35,055 bases of DNA from an uncultured Bacteroides sp. (GTDB lineage Bacteria > Bacteroidota > Bacteroidia > Bacteroidales > Bacteroidaceae): contig CALUOV010000008.1 of NCBI GenBank assembly GCA_944322275.1, positions 1 through 35,055 on the forward strand. Reading direction: 5' to 3'. Every line of letters starts with the position of its first letter. The stretch's first letter is position 1. This document shows positions 26,944 to 35,055 of this stretch, one piece after another. The translations under genes were made by a program, and so were the position numbers. The notes beneath the pieces were generated by a model, which was not told where the DNA came from, did no database searches, and saw only the letters and a list, made by a program, of their open reading frames with translations.

Positions 26944-27201
26944 GTGAAATCAATTGAAAGTTAATTCTTTTTCGGGAAAAAATGTCGCTTGGGGGCTCTC
27001 TGGCGCTGATTCCCACATTTTCTTGTGGAAGCTGGGGCGTTACTTTTGAGGCTTGAGTCAAGTACGCCTTTATTCATTGAGTGGTAAGAATTTGTTTTGA
27101 ATTTCTATAAAAAGTTTTTCGTGCCTGTATACGATGATTTCAAAATAGTTTCTAAAAATGATTTTTCTGCTTTCCCATTTTATAAAATTCGGGATAAACG
27201 T

Positions 27202-27232
27202 TTTGTCACATGCGGGGTATTGACTACCTTTG
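27202..27232 (+). promoter_or_regulatory. Bacteroides-type promoter of the AspT-type transporter gene
   Basis: TTTG (27202-27205), a 19-base spacer, then TACCTTTG (27225-27232) match both consensus elements with proper spacing. The transporter start is 37 bases downstream, after a long A-run that could aid translation initiation. Confidence 0.75.
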
Positions 27233-27269
27233 CAAAAAAAAAAAAATAGTTGACTGAAAAAATTATGAT

Positions 27270-28934
27270 ATGAATTGGTTTGAGAGTTTGTTGTGGGATC
27301 CGTCATCGGTAGCACATATCGTCTGCCTGTATGCGTTTGTGATCTCAGTGGGAGTGTTATTGGGTAAAATCAAATTCTTCGGTGTATCATTGGGTGTGAC
27401 GTTCGTGTTGTTCGCCGGCATCCTGATGGGGCATTTCGGTTTTACGGCCGAGTCTCATATCCTGCATTTTTTGCGTGATTTCGGCTTGATTTTGTTCGTG
27501 TTTTGTATCGGTTTGCAGGTGGGCCCGTCTTTCTTTTCTTCGTTTAAGAAGGGAGGCATGACGCTGAACCTGCTGGCAACGCTGATTGTGGTGCTTAACA
27601 TTGTGGTCATGCTAGCCATTTATTTCATTGCTAACGGACAAGTAGGACTTCCGATGATGGTTGGTATCATGTACGGTGCCGTGACCAACACGCCGGGTTT
27701 GGGTGCCGCGCAGGAAGCCTTGAATCAGTTGCATTATACGGGCGATCCCATTGCTTTGGGTTATGCCTGTGCTTACCCGTTAGGTGTTATCGGTATCATT
27801 CTCTCCATGATTATCATCCGCTACATCTTCCGTGTGTCTTTCCCAAAAGAAGAAGGGCAATTGAAGTCGCAGGACGCTGACTTGAAGCATAAACCTCACA
27901 TCATGCATTTGGAAGTCCGTAACGAATCCATCAATGGCAAGACACTGATTCAAGTGAAGAATTTTTTGGGACGCTCATTCGTATGTTCGCGCATCCGTCA
28001 CGAAGGACATGTGACTATTCCGAATCAAGATACCATCTTTTATATTGGTGATCAACTATTTATAGTTTGCTCGGAAGAGGATGCTGAGGCCATCGTCGCT
28101 TTTATAGGTAAAGAAGTCCAGGTTGATTGGGAAAAGCAAGACATGCCGATGGTTTCGCGCCGCATTTTGGTAACACAATCGGAAATAAACGGAAAGAAAT
28201 TGGGTAGTATGCATTTCCGGAGCATGTATGGTGTAAACGTGACTCGCGTCAACCGTTCGGGTATGGACCTTTTTGCCGATCCCAATCTGGTGCTTCAAGT
28301 AGGCGACCGCGTAATGGTAGTAGGTCAACAGGATGCTGTAGAGCGTGTGGCCAGTGTCTTGGGTAACCAATTGAAACGTTTGGACGCGCCGAATATTGTG
28401 ACTATCTTCGTGGGTATCTTTTTGGGTATTTTCCTTGGAAGCCTGCCCATTGCTTTCCCCGGCATGCCTACTCCCGTAAAGTTGGGTCTGGCAGGTGGCC
28501 CGCTGGTAGTGGCCATTTTAATAGGACGTTTCGGATATAAAGTTCACTTGGTGACCTATACAACCATGAGTGCCAACATGATGTTGCGTGAGATAGGTAT
28601 TGTGCTTTTCTTAGCTAGTGTAGGAATTGAGGCTGGAGGAAGTTTTGTGCAGACGGTCGTAGAGGGTGACGGATTGTTTTACGTGGGTTATGGCTTCCTG
28701 ATAACCATCATCCCCTTGTTGTTGGTAGGTATTTTCGCGCGTTGGTATTACAAAGTGAATTATTTCACGTTGATGGGGCTTATAGCCGGTAGCAATACTG
28801 ATCCTCCCGCATTGGCTTATGCCAATCAGGTGTCGGGCAATGACGCTCCTTCTGTAGGCTATTCTACGGTATACCCTTTGTCCATGTTTCTACGTATCAT
28901 AGCAGGACAGATGATTCTATTGGCAATGTTGTAA
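27270..28934 (+). CDS. AspT/YidE-YbjL-type transporter with two TrkA-C domains
   Basis: This is an inner-membrane transporter of the aspartate-alanine antiporter-like family. Two membrane halves (about 1-185 and 375-554), each with roughly five or six helices, flank two cytoplasmic TrkA-C (RCK-C) domains at about 205-370. The RCK-C domains are seen as [37 protein letters not shown] followed by a second copy [31 protein letters not shown]. Duplicated family motifs occur in the membrane halves: [24 protein letters not shown] sequence in half 1 (here [19 protein letters not shown]) and [20 protein letters not shown] in half 2. The 554-residue length is usual. The substrate is unknown: AspT itself exchanges aspartate for alanine, while many relatives are uncharacterised. 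The GH95 gene starts 21 bases after its stop and is probably co-transcribed. Confidence 0.9.
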   Translation: MNWFESLLWDPSSVAHIVCLYAFVISVGVLLGKIKFFGVSLGVTFVLFAGILMGHFGFTAESHILHFLRDFGLILFVFCIGLQVGPSFFSSFKKGGMTLNLLATLIVVLNIVVMLAIYFIANGQVGLPMMVGIMYGAVTNTPGLGAAQEALNQLHYTGDPIALGYACAYPLGVIGIILSMIIIRYIFRVSFPKEEGQLKSQDADLKHKPHIMHLEVRNESINGKTLIQVKNFLGRSFVCSRIRHEGHVTIPNQDTIFYIGDQLFIVCSEEDAEAIVAFIGKEVQVDWEKQDMPMVSRRILVTQSEINGKKLGSMHFRSMYGVNVTRVNRSGMDLFADPNLVLQVGDRVMVVGQQDAVERVASVLGNQLKRLDAPNIVTIFVGIFLGIFLGSLPIAFPGMPTPVKLGLAGGPLVVAILIGRFGYKVHLVTYTTMSANMMLREIGIVLFLASVGIEAGGSFVQTVVEGDGLFYVGYGFLITIIPLLLVGIFARWYYKVNYFTLMGLIAGSNTDPPALAYANQVSGNDAPSVGYSTVYPLSMFLRIIAGQMILLAML

Positions 28935-28955
28935 AACTAGGCTTCTATTTCTAAA

Positions 28956-31409
28956 ATGTATACCATGAAGAAGTATTATCGAATTTTGAAGAACATCCTG
29001 TGTGCCGCTTTATGTGCATATTTCGGAGGAGGAGTGTGCCTACTTCAAGCCCAAGAGAAAACATCGGATCTGGTGTTGCACTATAACCGTCCGGCCGAGT
29101 ATTTTGAAGAAGCCTTGGTGATTGGTAATGGAACGATGGGGGCTATTATTTACGGAGGTACTGAGCGGGATGTTCTCTCGCTCAATGATCTTACTTTGTG
29201 GACCGGTGAGCCTGACCGAACTGTCACTACTCCTGATGCTTATAAGTCTATTCCCGTGATACGGGATTTGTTGGATAAAGAGGATTATCGGGGGGCGGAT
29301 CGTGAACAACGCAAAGTGCAGGGGCACTATAGTGAAAACTATCAGCCCTTAGGCACCCTTACCTTGAGCTATGTAGGGGAGGAAACTCCTGTAACGTCCT
29401 ATCGGCGTTGGTTGAATATAAGTGATGCCACCGCCCGTACGGAGTATTTCAAGAAAGGTGTGCGGATGCAAACGGATTATTTTGCTTCCGCTCCCGACTC
29501 AGTGATTGTGGTTCGCCTCCAAAGTGATAGTCCTGAAGGTATACAGGCGTTGCTGAGTTTCGATTCACAACTTCCCCATGCCACCTTAGCGCGAGGAAAC
29601 GAAATCATATCCGAAGGTTATGCCGCCTATCATTCTTATCCGGTTTATTTTGATTTGGTTAAGAAGAAGCATCTCTATGATCCTGAGCGTGGCATTCATT
29701 TTCGAACTCTCATTCGAGTGCTTACATCGGACGCTGCACATGTGAAGAGCTATCCTTCGGGTGAGCTTAAGATTGACGGTGCCAAAGAGGCTCTTATCCT
29801 TATAGCTAACGTTACAAGTTTTAATGGTTTCGATAAAGACCCGGTAAAGGAAGGTCGGGACTATCGGAATCTAGTGGCGCGACGTATGGAGCATGCTTCG
29901 AAAAAAACTTATGAGGCGTTGCGTGAGACGCATATAGCTGATTATACGAAATTTTTCGACCGCGTAGAGTTGGATTTAGGTAAAACTGATGCAGACATAT
30001 CCGCTTTGCCTACTGATCAGCAACTTTTGCAATATACAGACAGGCATCAACGCAATCCTGAATTGGAGGTGCTTTATTTTCAATATGGGCGTTATCTGCT
30101 TATCTCCAGTTCTCGTACGCCCGGTGTGCCCGCCAACCTGCAAGGTTTGTGGAATGAACGCTTACTTCCGCCTTGGAGTAGTAACTATACTAGTAACATC
30201 AATCTGGAAGAGAATTATTGGGCGGCCGAGACGGGTAATTTAAGCGAGATGCATCAGCCATTGATGGATTTCATCGCCAACTTAAGTTATACGGGTGGAG
30301 CTTCCGCTAAAGCCTATTACAATGTAGACGAAGGTTGGTGCTTGGGTCAGAACACAGATATTTGGGCTATGACTAATCCGGTAGGTTTGCATGATGGAGA
30401 TCCCTCGTGGGCTTGTTGGACGATGGGAGGCGCTTGGCTTAGCACTCACATTTGGGAGCGTTATCTGTTTACGCAGGACAAGGACTTCTTGCGTCAATAT
30501 TATCCATTGTTGAAAGGTGCGGCCAATTTCTGCTTAAACTGGTTAATTGAAAAAGATGGGGTGTTGCTGACTTCACCAGGTACTTCGCCTGAAAATAAAT
30601 TTCTTACGCCGGATGGGTATGCCGGGGCAACTTCCTATGGTTGTACTTCTGACTTGGCCATGATTCGCGAGTGTCTTTTGGATGCCATTCGTGCTGCCGA
30701 AGTGTTGAAAGTAGATTCGGATTTCCGTAAAGAGGCTCAAAAAACTTTAAAACGTCTTCACCCTTACCAAGTGGGCAAGGATGGAAACCTGCAGGAGTGG
30801 TTTTACGATTGGCCGGATCAGGATCCTCAACACCGCCACCAGTCCCATCTTTTCGGACTTTATCCTGGTCATCATCTTTCCGTGACTGCTACACCTGAGT
30901 TGGCCAAGGCATGTGCTCGTACACTTGAAATCAAAGGTGATGAAACTACAGGATGGAGTACAGGTTGGCGCGTGAATCTTTATGCCCGTTTGCACGATGA
31001 CAAAGGGGCTTATCGCATTTATCGTCGTTTGTTGAAATATGTAAGTCCTGATGCTTACAAAGGTGAAGATGCGCGTCGGGGTGGAGGTACCTATCCTAAT
31101 CTGCTTGATGCTCATTCGCCTTTCCAGATAGATGGAAATTTTGGTGGCTGTGCAGGTGTGATTGAAATGTTAATGCAGAGTACTGAGACCTCTATTACCC
31201 TGCTTCCGGCTCTTCCCGAAGAATGGAAAGATGGTTGCGTGCGGGGTATTTGCGCTCGGGGTGGTTTTGTGGTAGATATGGAATGGAAAGATTCACGTGT
31301 GACTTCTTTAAAAGTGACCGCTCGTCAAGGTGGAAAAACACGCATTTACTACAACAAAGGTTCAAAATCGATACGTTTAAAAGCAGGTGAAACCATTATC
31401 ATTTTATAG
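28956..31409 (+). CDS. Glycoside hydrolase family 95 (alpha-L-fucosidase type)
   Basis: This is an inverting exo-glycosidase predicted to remove alpha-linked L-fucose (or the closely similar L-galactose) from host or plant glycans. After an N-terminal signal-like segment (ILCAALCAYFGGGVCLLQA) the GH95 opening LHYNRPAEYFEEALVIGNGTMGAIIYGG and LNDLTLWTGEPD is clear. The catalytic (alpha/alpha)6 barrel includes SNYTSNINLEENYW, the general-acid Glu546 in LTSPGTSPENKF, GYAGATSYGCTSDLAMIRE, and Asp726 in HSPFQIDGNFGG. The C-terminal beta domain ends near 817 residues, full length for the family. An ATG three codons downstream (28965) is an equally good start. It follows the transporter by 21 bases and ends at a strong terminator. 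It is far from the SusCD locus, so it need not act with it. Confidence 0.93.
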   Translation: MYTMKKYYRILKNILCAALCAYFGGGVCLLQAQEKTSDLVLHYNRPAEYFEEALVIGNGTMGAIIYGGTERDVLSLNDLTLWTGEPDRTVTTPDAYKSIPVIRDLLDKEDYRGADREQRKVQGHYSENYQPLGTLTLSYVGEETPVTSYRRWLNISDATARTEYFKKGVRMQTDYFASAPDSVIVVRLQSDSPEGIQALLSFDSQLPHATLARGNEIISEGYAAYHSYPVYFDLVKKKHLYDPERGIHFRTLIRVLTSDAAHVKSYPSGELKIDGAKEALILIANVTSFNGFDKDPVKEGRDYRNLVARRMEHASKKTYEALRETHIADYTKFFDRVELDLGKTDADISALPTDQQLLQYTDRHQRNPELEVLYFQYGRYLLISSSRTPGVPANLQGLWNERLLPPWSSNYTSNINLEENYWAAETGNLSEMHQPLMDFIANLSYTGGASAKAYYNVDEGWCLGQNTDIWAMTNPVGLHDGDPSWACWTMGGAWLSTHIWERYLFTQDKDFLRQYYPLLKGAANFCLNWLIEKDGVLLTSPGTSPENKFLTPDGYAGATSYGCTSDLAMIRECLLDAIRAAEVLKVDSDFRKEAQKTLKRLHPYQVGKDGNLQEWFYDWPDQDPQHRHQSHLFGLYPGHHLSVTATPELAKACARTLEIKGDETTGWSTGWRVNLYARLHDDKGAYRIYRRLLKYVSPDAYKGEDARRGGGTYPNLLDAHSPFQIDGNFGGCAGVIEMLMQSTETSITLLPALPEEWKDGCVRGICARGGFVVDMEWKDSRVTSLKVTARQGGKTRIYYNKGSKSIRLKAGETIIIL

Positions 31410-31440
31410 GTTCTTGATCCGTGAAAAATAAATAGAAATG

Positions 31441-31489
31441 CGGAAGTATAGAGCTTTTTATGAGATTCTCTATGCTTCCGTATTTTTTT
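31441..31489 (+). terminator. Strong rho-independent terminator after GH95 gene
   Basis: A 13-bp stem, CGGAAGTATAGAG (31441-31453) with CTCTATGCTTCCG (31468-31480), has one G-T pair and is followed by a T-rich run to 31489. It ends the AspT-type transporter/GH95 transcript and separates it from the convergent phosphatase operon. Confidence 0.9.
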
Positions 31490-31492
31490 GTG

Positions 31493-32662
31493 TTAACTTT
31501 TTCTAAGTGTAATCACTGTAATTTCTGGCCAGGCACCGAAGCGGAAGGGCAAGCCCACGTATCCGATGCCTACATTGACATAGAGAGCACGGGTACCCTC
31601 GTAATAGAATCCTGACCATTCGGGGTATTTCAATGAAGCGAGCGAGCGGCCGAAGAGGCTCATCTGCATGGCGTGCGTGTGGCCGGAAAGCATGAGGTCG
31701 ATGTCCGACTCCGGTAATACTTGGCGGCGCCAATGCGTGGGATTGTGGCTCAGCAGGATGCTGAACATTCCGTGTGTGTTGCGGGTGGCGTGTGCCAGGT
31801 CGGCATGCTGGGAGAAAGGTGGCTCTCCATCGTTTTCCACACCGATGAGGGCGATGCTGTCACCCCGGTGGTGCAGGATGGTGTGGTCGTTGTTCAGCAA
31901 CCGCCAGCCCATGTCCTGTTGCAGGTCTTTGAGGCGTTGCAGATTTTCGGCTTCTTCTTTGGCGTTAGCCCAGCGGTAGTAGGTGCCATAGTCGTGGTTA
32001 CCCAAGATGGAGTACACCCCGTCGGGAGCTTGAAGGCGGGAAAGAATGGAGGCAAATCCGTCCAGCTCATGGCTCTGCTGGTTTACCAAATCACCGGTGA
32101 AGACGATCAGATCGGCTTCTTGGGCGTTGGTCAGGTTTACCATCCGTTCGATGTCGGTTTCTCTGTCTTTCCAACTGCCGATGTGTATGTCTGACAATTG
32201 TACAATACGGTAACCATCGAATCCTTGAGGCAGGCGTGCCGATTCGTAAGTCACCTCTTTAACTTGGAAGTGACGGATGCCTTCAGTGGAGCCGTAGAGA
32301 ATATTGCCGAAACTGACAAGGGCCAAGACAAGTCCCACAAGTGTGAAGGGGGTTGTAGGACAACGGCGAAAGACTAAACGCACTCCCATGCCAACCAGGG
32401 AGCAGAGCATGAAGAGTGTCTTGGGGGCGGCCAATAGTAGGGTGAGGATGGCCAGAATACCGATGGCCTGCGCGTTGTGTGAAAGGGCGTTGGCACCACC
32501 TAAATAGAGGTAGTGGACGTAAGCGGCTGCAAGCAGGAGGGTAGGTACCCAATAAACCCATAGCAGCCAGCGATGTTTCGTTTTGCGCACGAGGTGGACA
32601 AAGTAGATGTAAATGTCCGGCAAGAACAAGAACAGGATGAGGATGAGTGTGATTCGGTGCAT
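31493..32662 (-). CDS. Membrane-anchored metallophosphatase (YaeI/YkuE type)
   Basis: This is a two-metal calcineurin-like phosphatase fused to a membrane region. The first about 125 residues hold some four hydrophobic helices (for example ITLILILFLFLPDIYIYFV, then LLWVYWVPTLLLAAAYVHYL). The catalytic domain follows with the full metal-binding set: LSDIHIG (Asp158, His160), FTGDLVN, GNHDYG, LLSHNP and LSGHTHAMQMSLFG. Its 389 residues match Bacteroides homologues. The substrate is unknown; related enzymes act on lipid-linked or phosphodiester substrates such as UDP-diacylglucosamine. It is the last gene of the minus-strand operon, 12 bases after the MetH-reactivation gene, and its stop lies just beyond the GH95 terminator. 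Confidence 0.92.
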   Translation of the reverse strand: MHRITLILILFLFLPDIYIYFVHLVRKTKHRWLLWVYWVPTLLLAAAYVHYLYLGGANALSHNAQAIGILAILTLLLAAPKTLFMLCSLVGMGVRLVFRRCPTTPFTLVGLVLALVSFGNILYGSTEGIRHFQVKEVTYESARLPQGFDGYRIVQLSDIHIGSWKDRETDIERMVNLTNAQEADLIVFTGDLVNQQSHELDGFASILSRLQAPDGVYSILGNHDYGTYYRWANAKEEAENLQRLKDLQQDMGWRLLNNDHTILHHRGDSIALIGVENDGEPPFSQHADLAHATRNTHGMFSILLSHNPTHWRRQVLPESDIDLMLSGHTHAMQMSLFGRSLASLKYPEWSGFYYEGTRALYVNVGIGYVGLPFRFGAWPEITVITLRKS

Positions 32663-32674
32663 AAGTTGTTTTTA

Positions 32675-33496
32675 TTAATTTGATTGTTTTTTTAAGTTAG
32701 CTCCCAAGAACTTTTCCATTTGTTCAACGGGCATTCCCCGACGTCGGGCATAGTCCTCCAACTGGTCGCGTCCGATGGGGCCGATGGCGAAATAGCGTGC
32801 GGCTGGATGGCTCAGCATCAGTCCGCTGACGGAGGAGGCGGGGTGCATGGCTCCGTTTTCGGTCAGAGTAATACCTATTTGTTTCAGATTGAGCAGGTGG
32901 TCTATCAGGAAATTAACCGACTGGTCGGGTAGCGAAGGATAGCCCACTGCCGGACGTATGCCTTGAAATTTCTCTGTCAACAGGGAGGGTATGTCTAATT
33001 TTTCATCGGGTGCATATCCCCAAAGTGTACGGCGCACGTATTGGTGCATCTTCTCTGTGGCAGCTTCGGCCAAGCGGTCGGTCAAAGTTTGTGTCAACAG
33101 ATTTCGGTAAGGGTCATCACTTGGTTTGGAAGCGTTGGATACGGACGAGGCGAACACCCCCACCGTATCGGGTTTACCAGAGGTGAACGGGCGTACAAAA
33201 TCACTCAGGCAGAGGTGAGGCTCTCCATCGGTTCGGGGCATTTGCTGGCGCAGCAGGGGGAAGACAGTCCCGTCCAACAACAGGTCGTCTCCCTTCGCAT
33301 AGGCTTGGCACAGGCGGCACAAGCTCTGTATGCGTAACTGTCCTTCCAATCGGTTCAGCTGTGTCAAGGCGTCTGCCCGCAGTTCTTCCGCTTCGGGCGT
33401 ATGGATGGCGGTTGGCTTGAAACCCCACGCGTGGAAAAAATAAATCCAGTTGATGTAGGGCGTCACTTCTTGGACAGAATAAGTAAAACGGTTCAT
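32675..33496 (-). CDS. Free-standing MetH activation (reactivation) domain protein
   Basis: This is predicted to bind S-adenosylmethionine and help reductively methylate oxidised cobalamin in methionine synthase. The whole 273-residue protein aligns by motif with the C-terminal domain of long MetH enzymes. It begins VTPYINWIYFFHAWGF (compare PYIDWTPFF) and has CLSDFV near 97. It then has LADRLAEA-like LTDRLAEAATEKMHQYVRRTLWGYAPDE, the SAM-binding motif R-x-x-x-G-Y (Arg181, Gly185, Tyr186 in RPAVGYPSLPDQ), ENGAMHPASSVSGLMLSHPAARYFAIG and IGRDQLEDYARRRGM. No B12, folate or homocysteine domain is attached. Thermotoga maritima has a similar split arrangement. The start overlaps the dihydroorotase stop by four bases (ATGA), indicating coupling. 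Confidence 0.9.
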   Translation of the reverse strand: MNRFTYSVQEVTPYINWIYFFHAWGFKPTAIHTPEAEELRADALTQLNRLEGQLRIQSLCRLCQAYAKGDDLLLDGTVFPLLRQQMPRTDGEPHLCLSDFVRPFTSGKPDTVGVFASSVSNASKPSDDPYRNLLTQTLTDRLAEAATEKMHQYVRRTLWGYAPDEKLDIPSLLTEKFQGIRPAVGYPSLPDQSVNFLIDHLLNLKQIGITLTENGAMHPASSVSGLMLSHPAARYFAIGPIGRDQLEDYARRRGMPVEQMEKFLGANLKKQSN

Positions 33497-34842
33497 CGTT
33501 CAAACCTGAGGGCTTCTCCTCGATAGGCTTCGTCCACATCGTGCCCGTCATATACGGTTTGTCCGTTAATAAGGGTGCGTTCTACACGCCAATCGAACGT
33601 ACGCCCTTCCAGCGGGCTCCAACCACATTTGCTCAGGATGAGGCTATTGTCCAGTGTCCAAGGTGCATCAGGACGTACCAATACCAGGTCGGCCCGATAG
33701 CCTTCGCGGATGAAGCCTCGTTGATGGATATTGAAGAGCCGGGCGGGAGCATGGCACATCTTTTCTACTACCTTCTCGATGGTGAAGACCCCTTCGCTAA
33801 CTAACTGGAGCATACTCACGAGCGAGAATTGCACCATGGGCATGCCCGACATGGCTTTCAGCGCACCGCCTTTTTTTTCAGTAATCAGGTGCGGGGCATG
33901 GTCGGTAGCGATGACGTCTATCACATCCTCATTGACTGCTTTACGCAGGGCTTCTCGGTCGGCTTTGCTCTTCACGGCAGGGTTGCACTTGATGAGAGTG
34001 CCCAACGTACGGTAATCCGCTTGGCTGAATACCAAGTGGGCTATGCAGACTTCGCCCGTGATGCGTTTGTTTTCCACAAGACCGGCTTCTAATAAACTCG
34101 TTTCGCGGGCGGTGGAGAGATGGAGTAGGTGCAGGCGTGCCCCGGTTTCGCGGGCCAACTGAACGGCTAAGTGTGACGATGCATAGCAAGCAGCTGAAGA
34201 ACGGATATTGGGATGCTTGCCTACAGGCACATCTTCCTCATCAGCATATTGGGCTTTGTATTTCTCCATATTTTTACGGATGATAGCCGTATCCTCGCAA
34301 TGGGCGGCTATGGGCAGGTCAGTGCCACCAAAAACAGCGTGCAGGCTGTCTAGACGGTCTACCAGCATGTTACCGGTACTGGAACCCATGAACAGTTTGA
34401 TACCGCATACAAGTATCTTGTCCAGATGGGCAAAGTCGGCACTGTTGTCGTTTGTGGCTCCATAGTAACAAGAGTGGTTTACGATGCACCGTTCATCGAG
34501 CAAGGCAAGTTTTTGTTCCAACGCTTCAATAGTTGTGGTTTGGGGTACGGTGTTGGGCATATCCATGATGCTGGTCACACCACCTGCGGCTGCTGCCCGA
34601 CTTTCACTCAGGATATCGGCTTTATAGGTCAGGCCCGGGTCGCGGAAATGCACATGGTCATCGATGACTCCGGGAAGCAGATAGCACCCTGTAGCATCTA
34701 TCGTTTCATCACACGGGGCAGAGAGAGGCTTGCCGTGGGTCAATACTTCGGCAATGCTACCTTGGCCGGTGATGACCACAGAACCTTGTGTCGTGACGTT
34801 TTCGTTGACGATGAGGGCGTTGTGTATAAGTGTACGTTTCAT
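33493..34842 (-). CDS. pyrC: Dihydroorotase, class I
   Basis: This is the third step of pyrimidine biosynthesis, the reversible cyclisation of carbamoyl-aspartate to dihydroorotate. The zinc-site residues of the amidohydrolase fold are visible: DHVHFRDPGL (His-x-His near 60-65), the Lys that is normally carboxylated in GIKLFMGSSTG, His in AAHCED, His in LLHLSTARE, and the late Asp in ATDHAPHL. The length of 449 residues fits class I and not the shorter class II PyrC of E. coli. The related allantoinase and hydantoinase families remain possible, but DPGLTYKADILSESRAAAAGGVT favours dihydroorotase. Its start codon is the last three bases of the 32-bp repeat. It lies two bases after the GT2 stop and overlaps the next gene by four bases, in a tight operon. 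Confidence 0.9.
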   Translation of the reverse strand: MKRTLIHNALIVNENVTTQGSVVITGQGSIAEVLTHGKPLSAPCDETIDATGCYLLPGVIDDHVHFRDPGLTYKADILSESRAAAAGGVTSIMDMPNTVPQTTTIEALEQKLALLDERCIVNHSCYYGATNDNSADFAHLDKILVCGIKLFMGSSTGNMLVDRLDSLHAVFGGTDLPIAAHCEDTAIIRKNMEKYKAQYADEEDVPVGKHPNIRSSAACYASSHLAVQLARETGARLHLLHLSTARETSLLEAGLVENKRITGEVCIAHLVFSQADYRTLGTLIKCNPAVKSKADREALRKAVNEDVIDVIATDHAPHLITEKKGGALKAMSGMPMVQFSLVSMLQLVSEGVFTIEKVVEKMCHAPARLFNIHQRGFIREGYRADLVLVRPDAPWTLDNSLILSKCGWSPLEGRTFDWRVERTLINGQTVYDGHDVDEAYRGEALRFER

Positions 34843-34871
34843 TCTTAATTCTTCATTCTTAATTCTTGATT
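34840..34871 (-). repeat. 32-bp AAGAATTAAGAATG-type element, copy 2
   Basis: Minus-strand copy differing at two of 32 positions from the element at 22039-22070. It encodes the last residues of the glycosyltransferase (NQELRMKN, then TAA at 34845-34847) and its final ATG is the dihydroorotase start codon. The TAA-GA-ATG spacing is identical in both copies. Confidence 0.85.
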
Positions 34872-35055
34872 CTTGGGATATTTCTTAAACCAGCTGTCCC
34901 ACTTTAAGCGGATGACACCGAATACGGCTTCGCCAAAAATACTCGAATTCATCTTCGAGGTGCCCAATTCGCGATTGATAAAGATGACGGGCACTTCTTT
35001 TACCCGGAAACCGCACTTATAGGCGGTGAACTTCATCTCTATCTGGAAGGCATAG
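34845..35055 (-). CDS. GT2 polyprenyl-phosphate mannosyltransferase-like protein, C-terminal part (5' end outside window)
   Basis: The reading frame is open to the right edge. The 69 visible residues read YAFQIEMKFTAYKCGFRVKEVPV and then IFINRELGTSKM, the characteristic end of bacterial dolichol-phosphate-mannose synthase-like GT2 enzymes, which transfer a hexose from a nucleotide sugar to a polyprenyl phosphate at the inner membrane. The Met at 35036 lies within that conserved block, so it is internal and not the start. No membrane helices follow, placing it with the single-domain members. The last eight residues (NQELRMKN) are encoded by the 32-bp repeat and are probably a non-conserved tail. 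It is the upstream-most visible gene of the minus-strand operon, two bases before dihydroorotase. Confidence 0.85.
   Translation of the reverse strand, partial: YAFQIEMKFTAYKCGFRVKEVPVIFINRELGTSKMNSSIFGEAVFGVIRLKWDSWFKKYPKNQELRMKN

Larger units (their letters stand above)
26879..27269. other. Divergent intergenic region between mutA and the AspT-type transporter
   Basis: The 391 bases contain outward-facing promoters for both genes (listed separately) and no convincing gene. A weak hairpin with arms TTCC(C)ACA and TGTGGAA sits near 27010-27032 without a T-run. A run of 13 A at about 27234-27246 lies just before the transporter gene. I see no conserved riboswitch layout. Confidence 0.55.

Noticed and set aside
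27010..27032. Hairpin in the mutA/transporter intergenic region
   Set aside because: The stem is short and bulged with no T-run and no link to either start codon, so it is probably incidental.
26879..27269. Cobalamin riboswitch upstream of the B12-dependent mutase genes
   Set aside because: No B12-box-like sequence or extended conserved fold is visible, and the leader from the -7 match is only about 50 bases.

Overview
The window looks like chromosomal DNA from a gut Bacteroides. The evidence is a SusC/SusD pair, a hybrid two-component system, the split methylmalonyl-CoA mutase MutA/MutB of the succinate-to-propionate route, promoters with the Bacteroides -7 element TAnnTTTG, and translation starts preceded by A-rich sequence instead of strong Shine-Dalgarno sites. 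I cannot name the species.

Region 1 (1-12306) is a polysaccharide utilization locus in visibly AT-rich DNA. It holds a SusC-like TonB-dependent porin (cut by the left edge), a SusD-like lipoprotein, a convergent hybrid two-component system (HTCS) sensor-regulator, a NagZ-type family 3 glycoside hydrolase lipoprotein and an SGNH-hydrolase lipoprotein. The likely scheme is SusCD import, GH3 removal of a beta-linked (amino)sugar, SGNH removal of an acyl group, and HTCS sensing of a breakdown product. The substrate is not identifiable from sequence. Region 2 (about 12340-14113) is a decayed IS66-type transposon, then a non-coding stretch with a 22-bp tandem repeat. It separates the AT-rich locus from the GC-richer DNA to its right.

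Region 3 (14114-22832) holds topB (DNA topoisomerase III), an NtrB/NtrC-like histidine kinase and sigma-54 activator in a start-stop-overlapping pair, and, divergently, a MacB/FtsX-type ABC permease with its ATPase. The 383-bp divergent intergenic region is the most information-dense part of the window. It has a -24/-12 (sigma-54) promoter match pointing at the ABC genes, repeated TGTnCGA motifs upstream of it, and three 17-bp near-palindromes at an exact 22-bp period downstream. I infer that the neighbouring activator drives the ABC exporter through sigma-54. The activator has Asn where Walker B normally has Asp.

Region 4 (22858-31489) has mutB and mutA on the minus strand, then divergently an AspT/YidE-type transporter and a GH95 alpha-L-fucosidase-type enzyme ending at a strong terminator. 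Region 5 (31493-35055) is a tight minus-strand operon. In transcription order it encodes a GT2 polyprenyl-phosphate mannosyltransferase-like protein (cut by the right edge), a class I dihydroorotase, a free-standing MetH reactivation-domain protein and a membrane-anchored metallophosphatase. A near-identical 32-bp element occurs in regions 3 and 5. Each time it ends exactly on the start codon of the downstream gene, with a stop codon two bases before that start.
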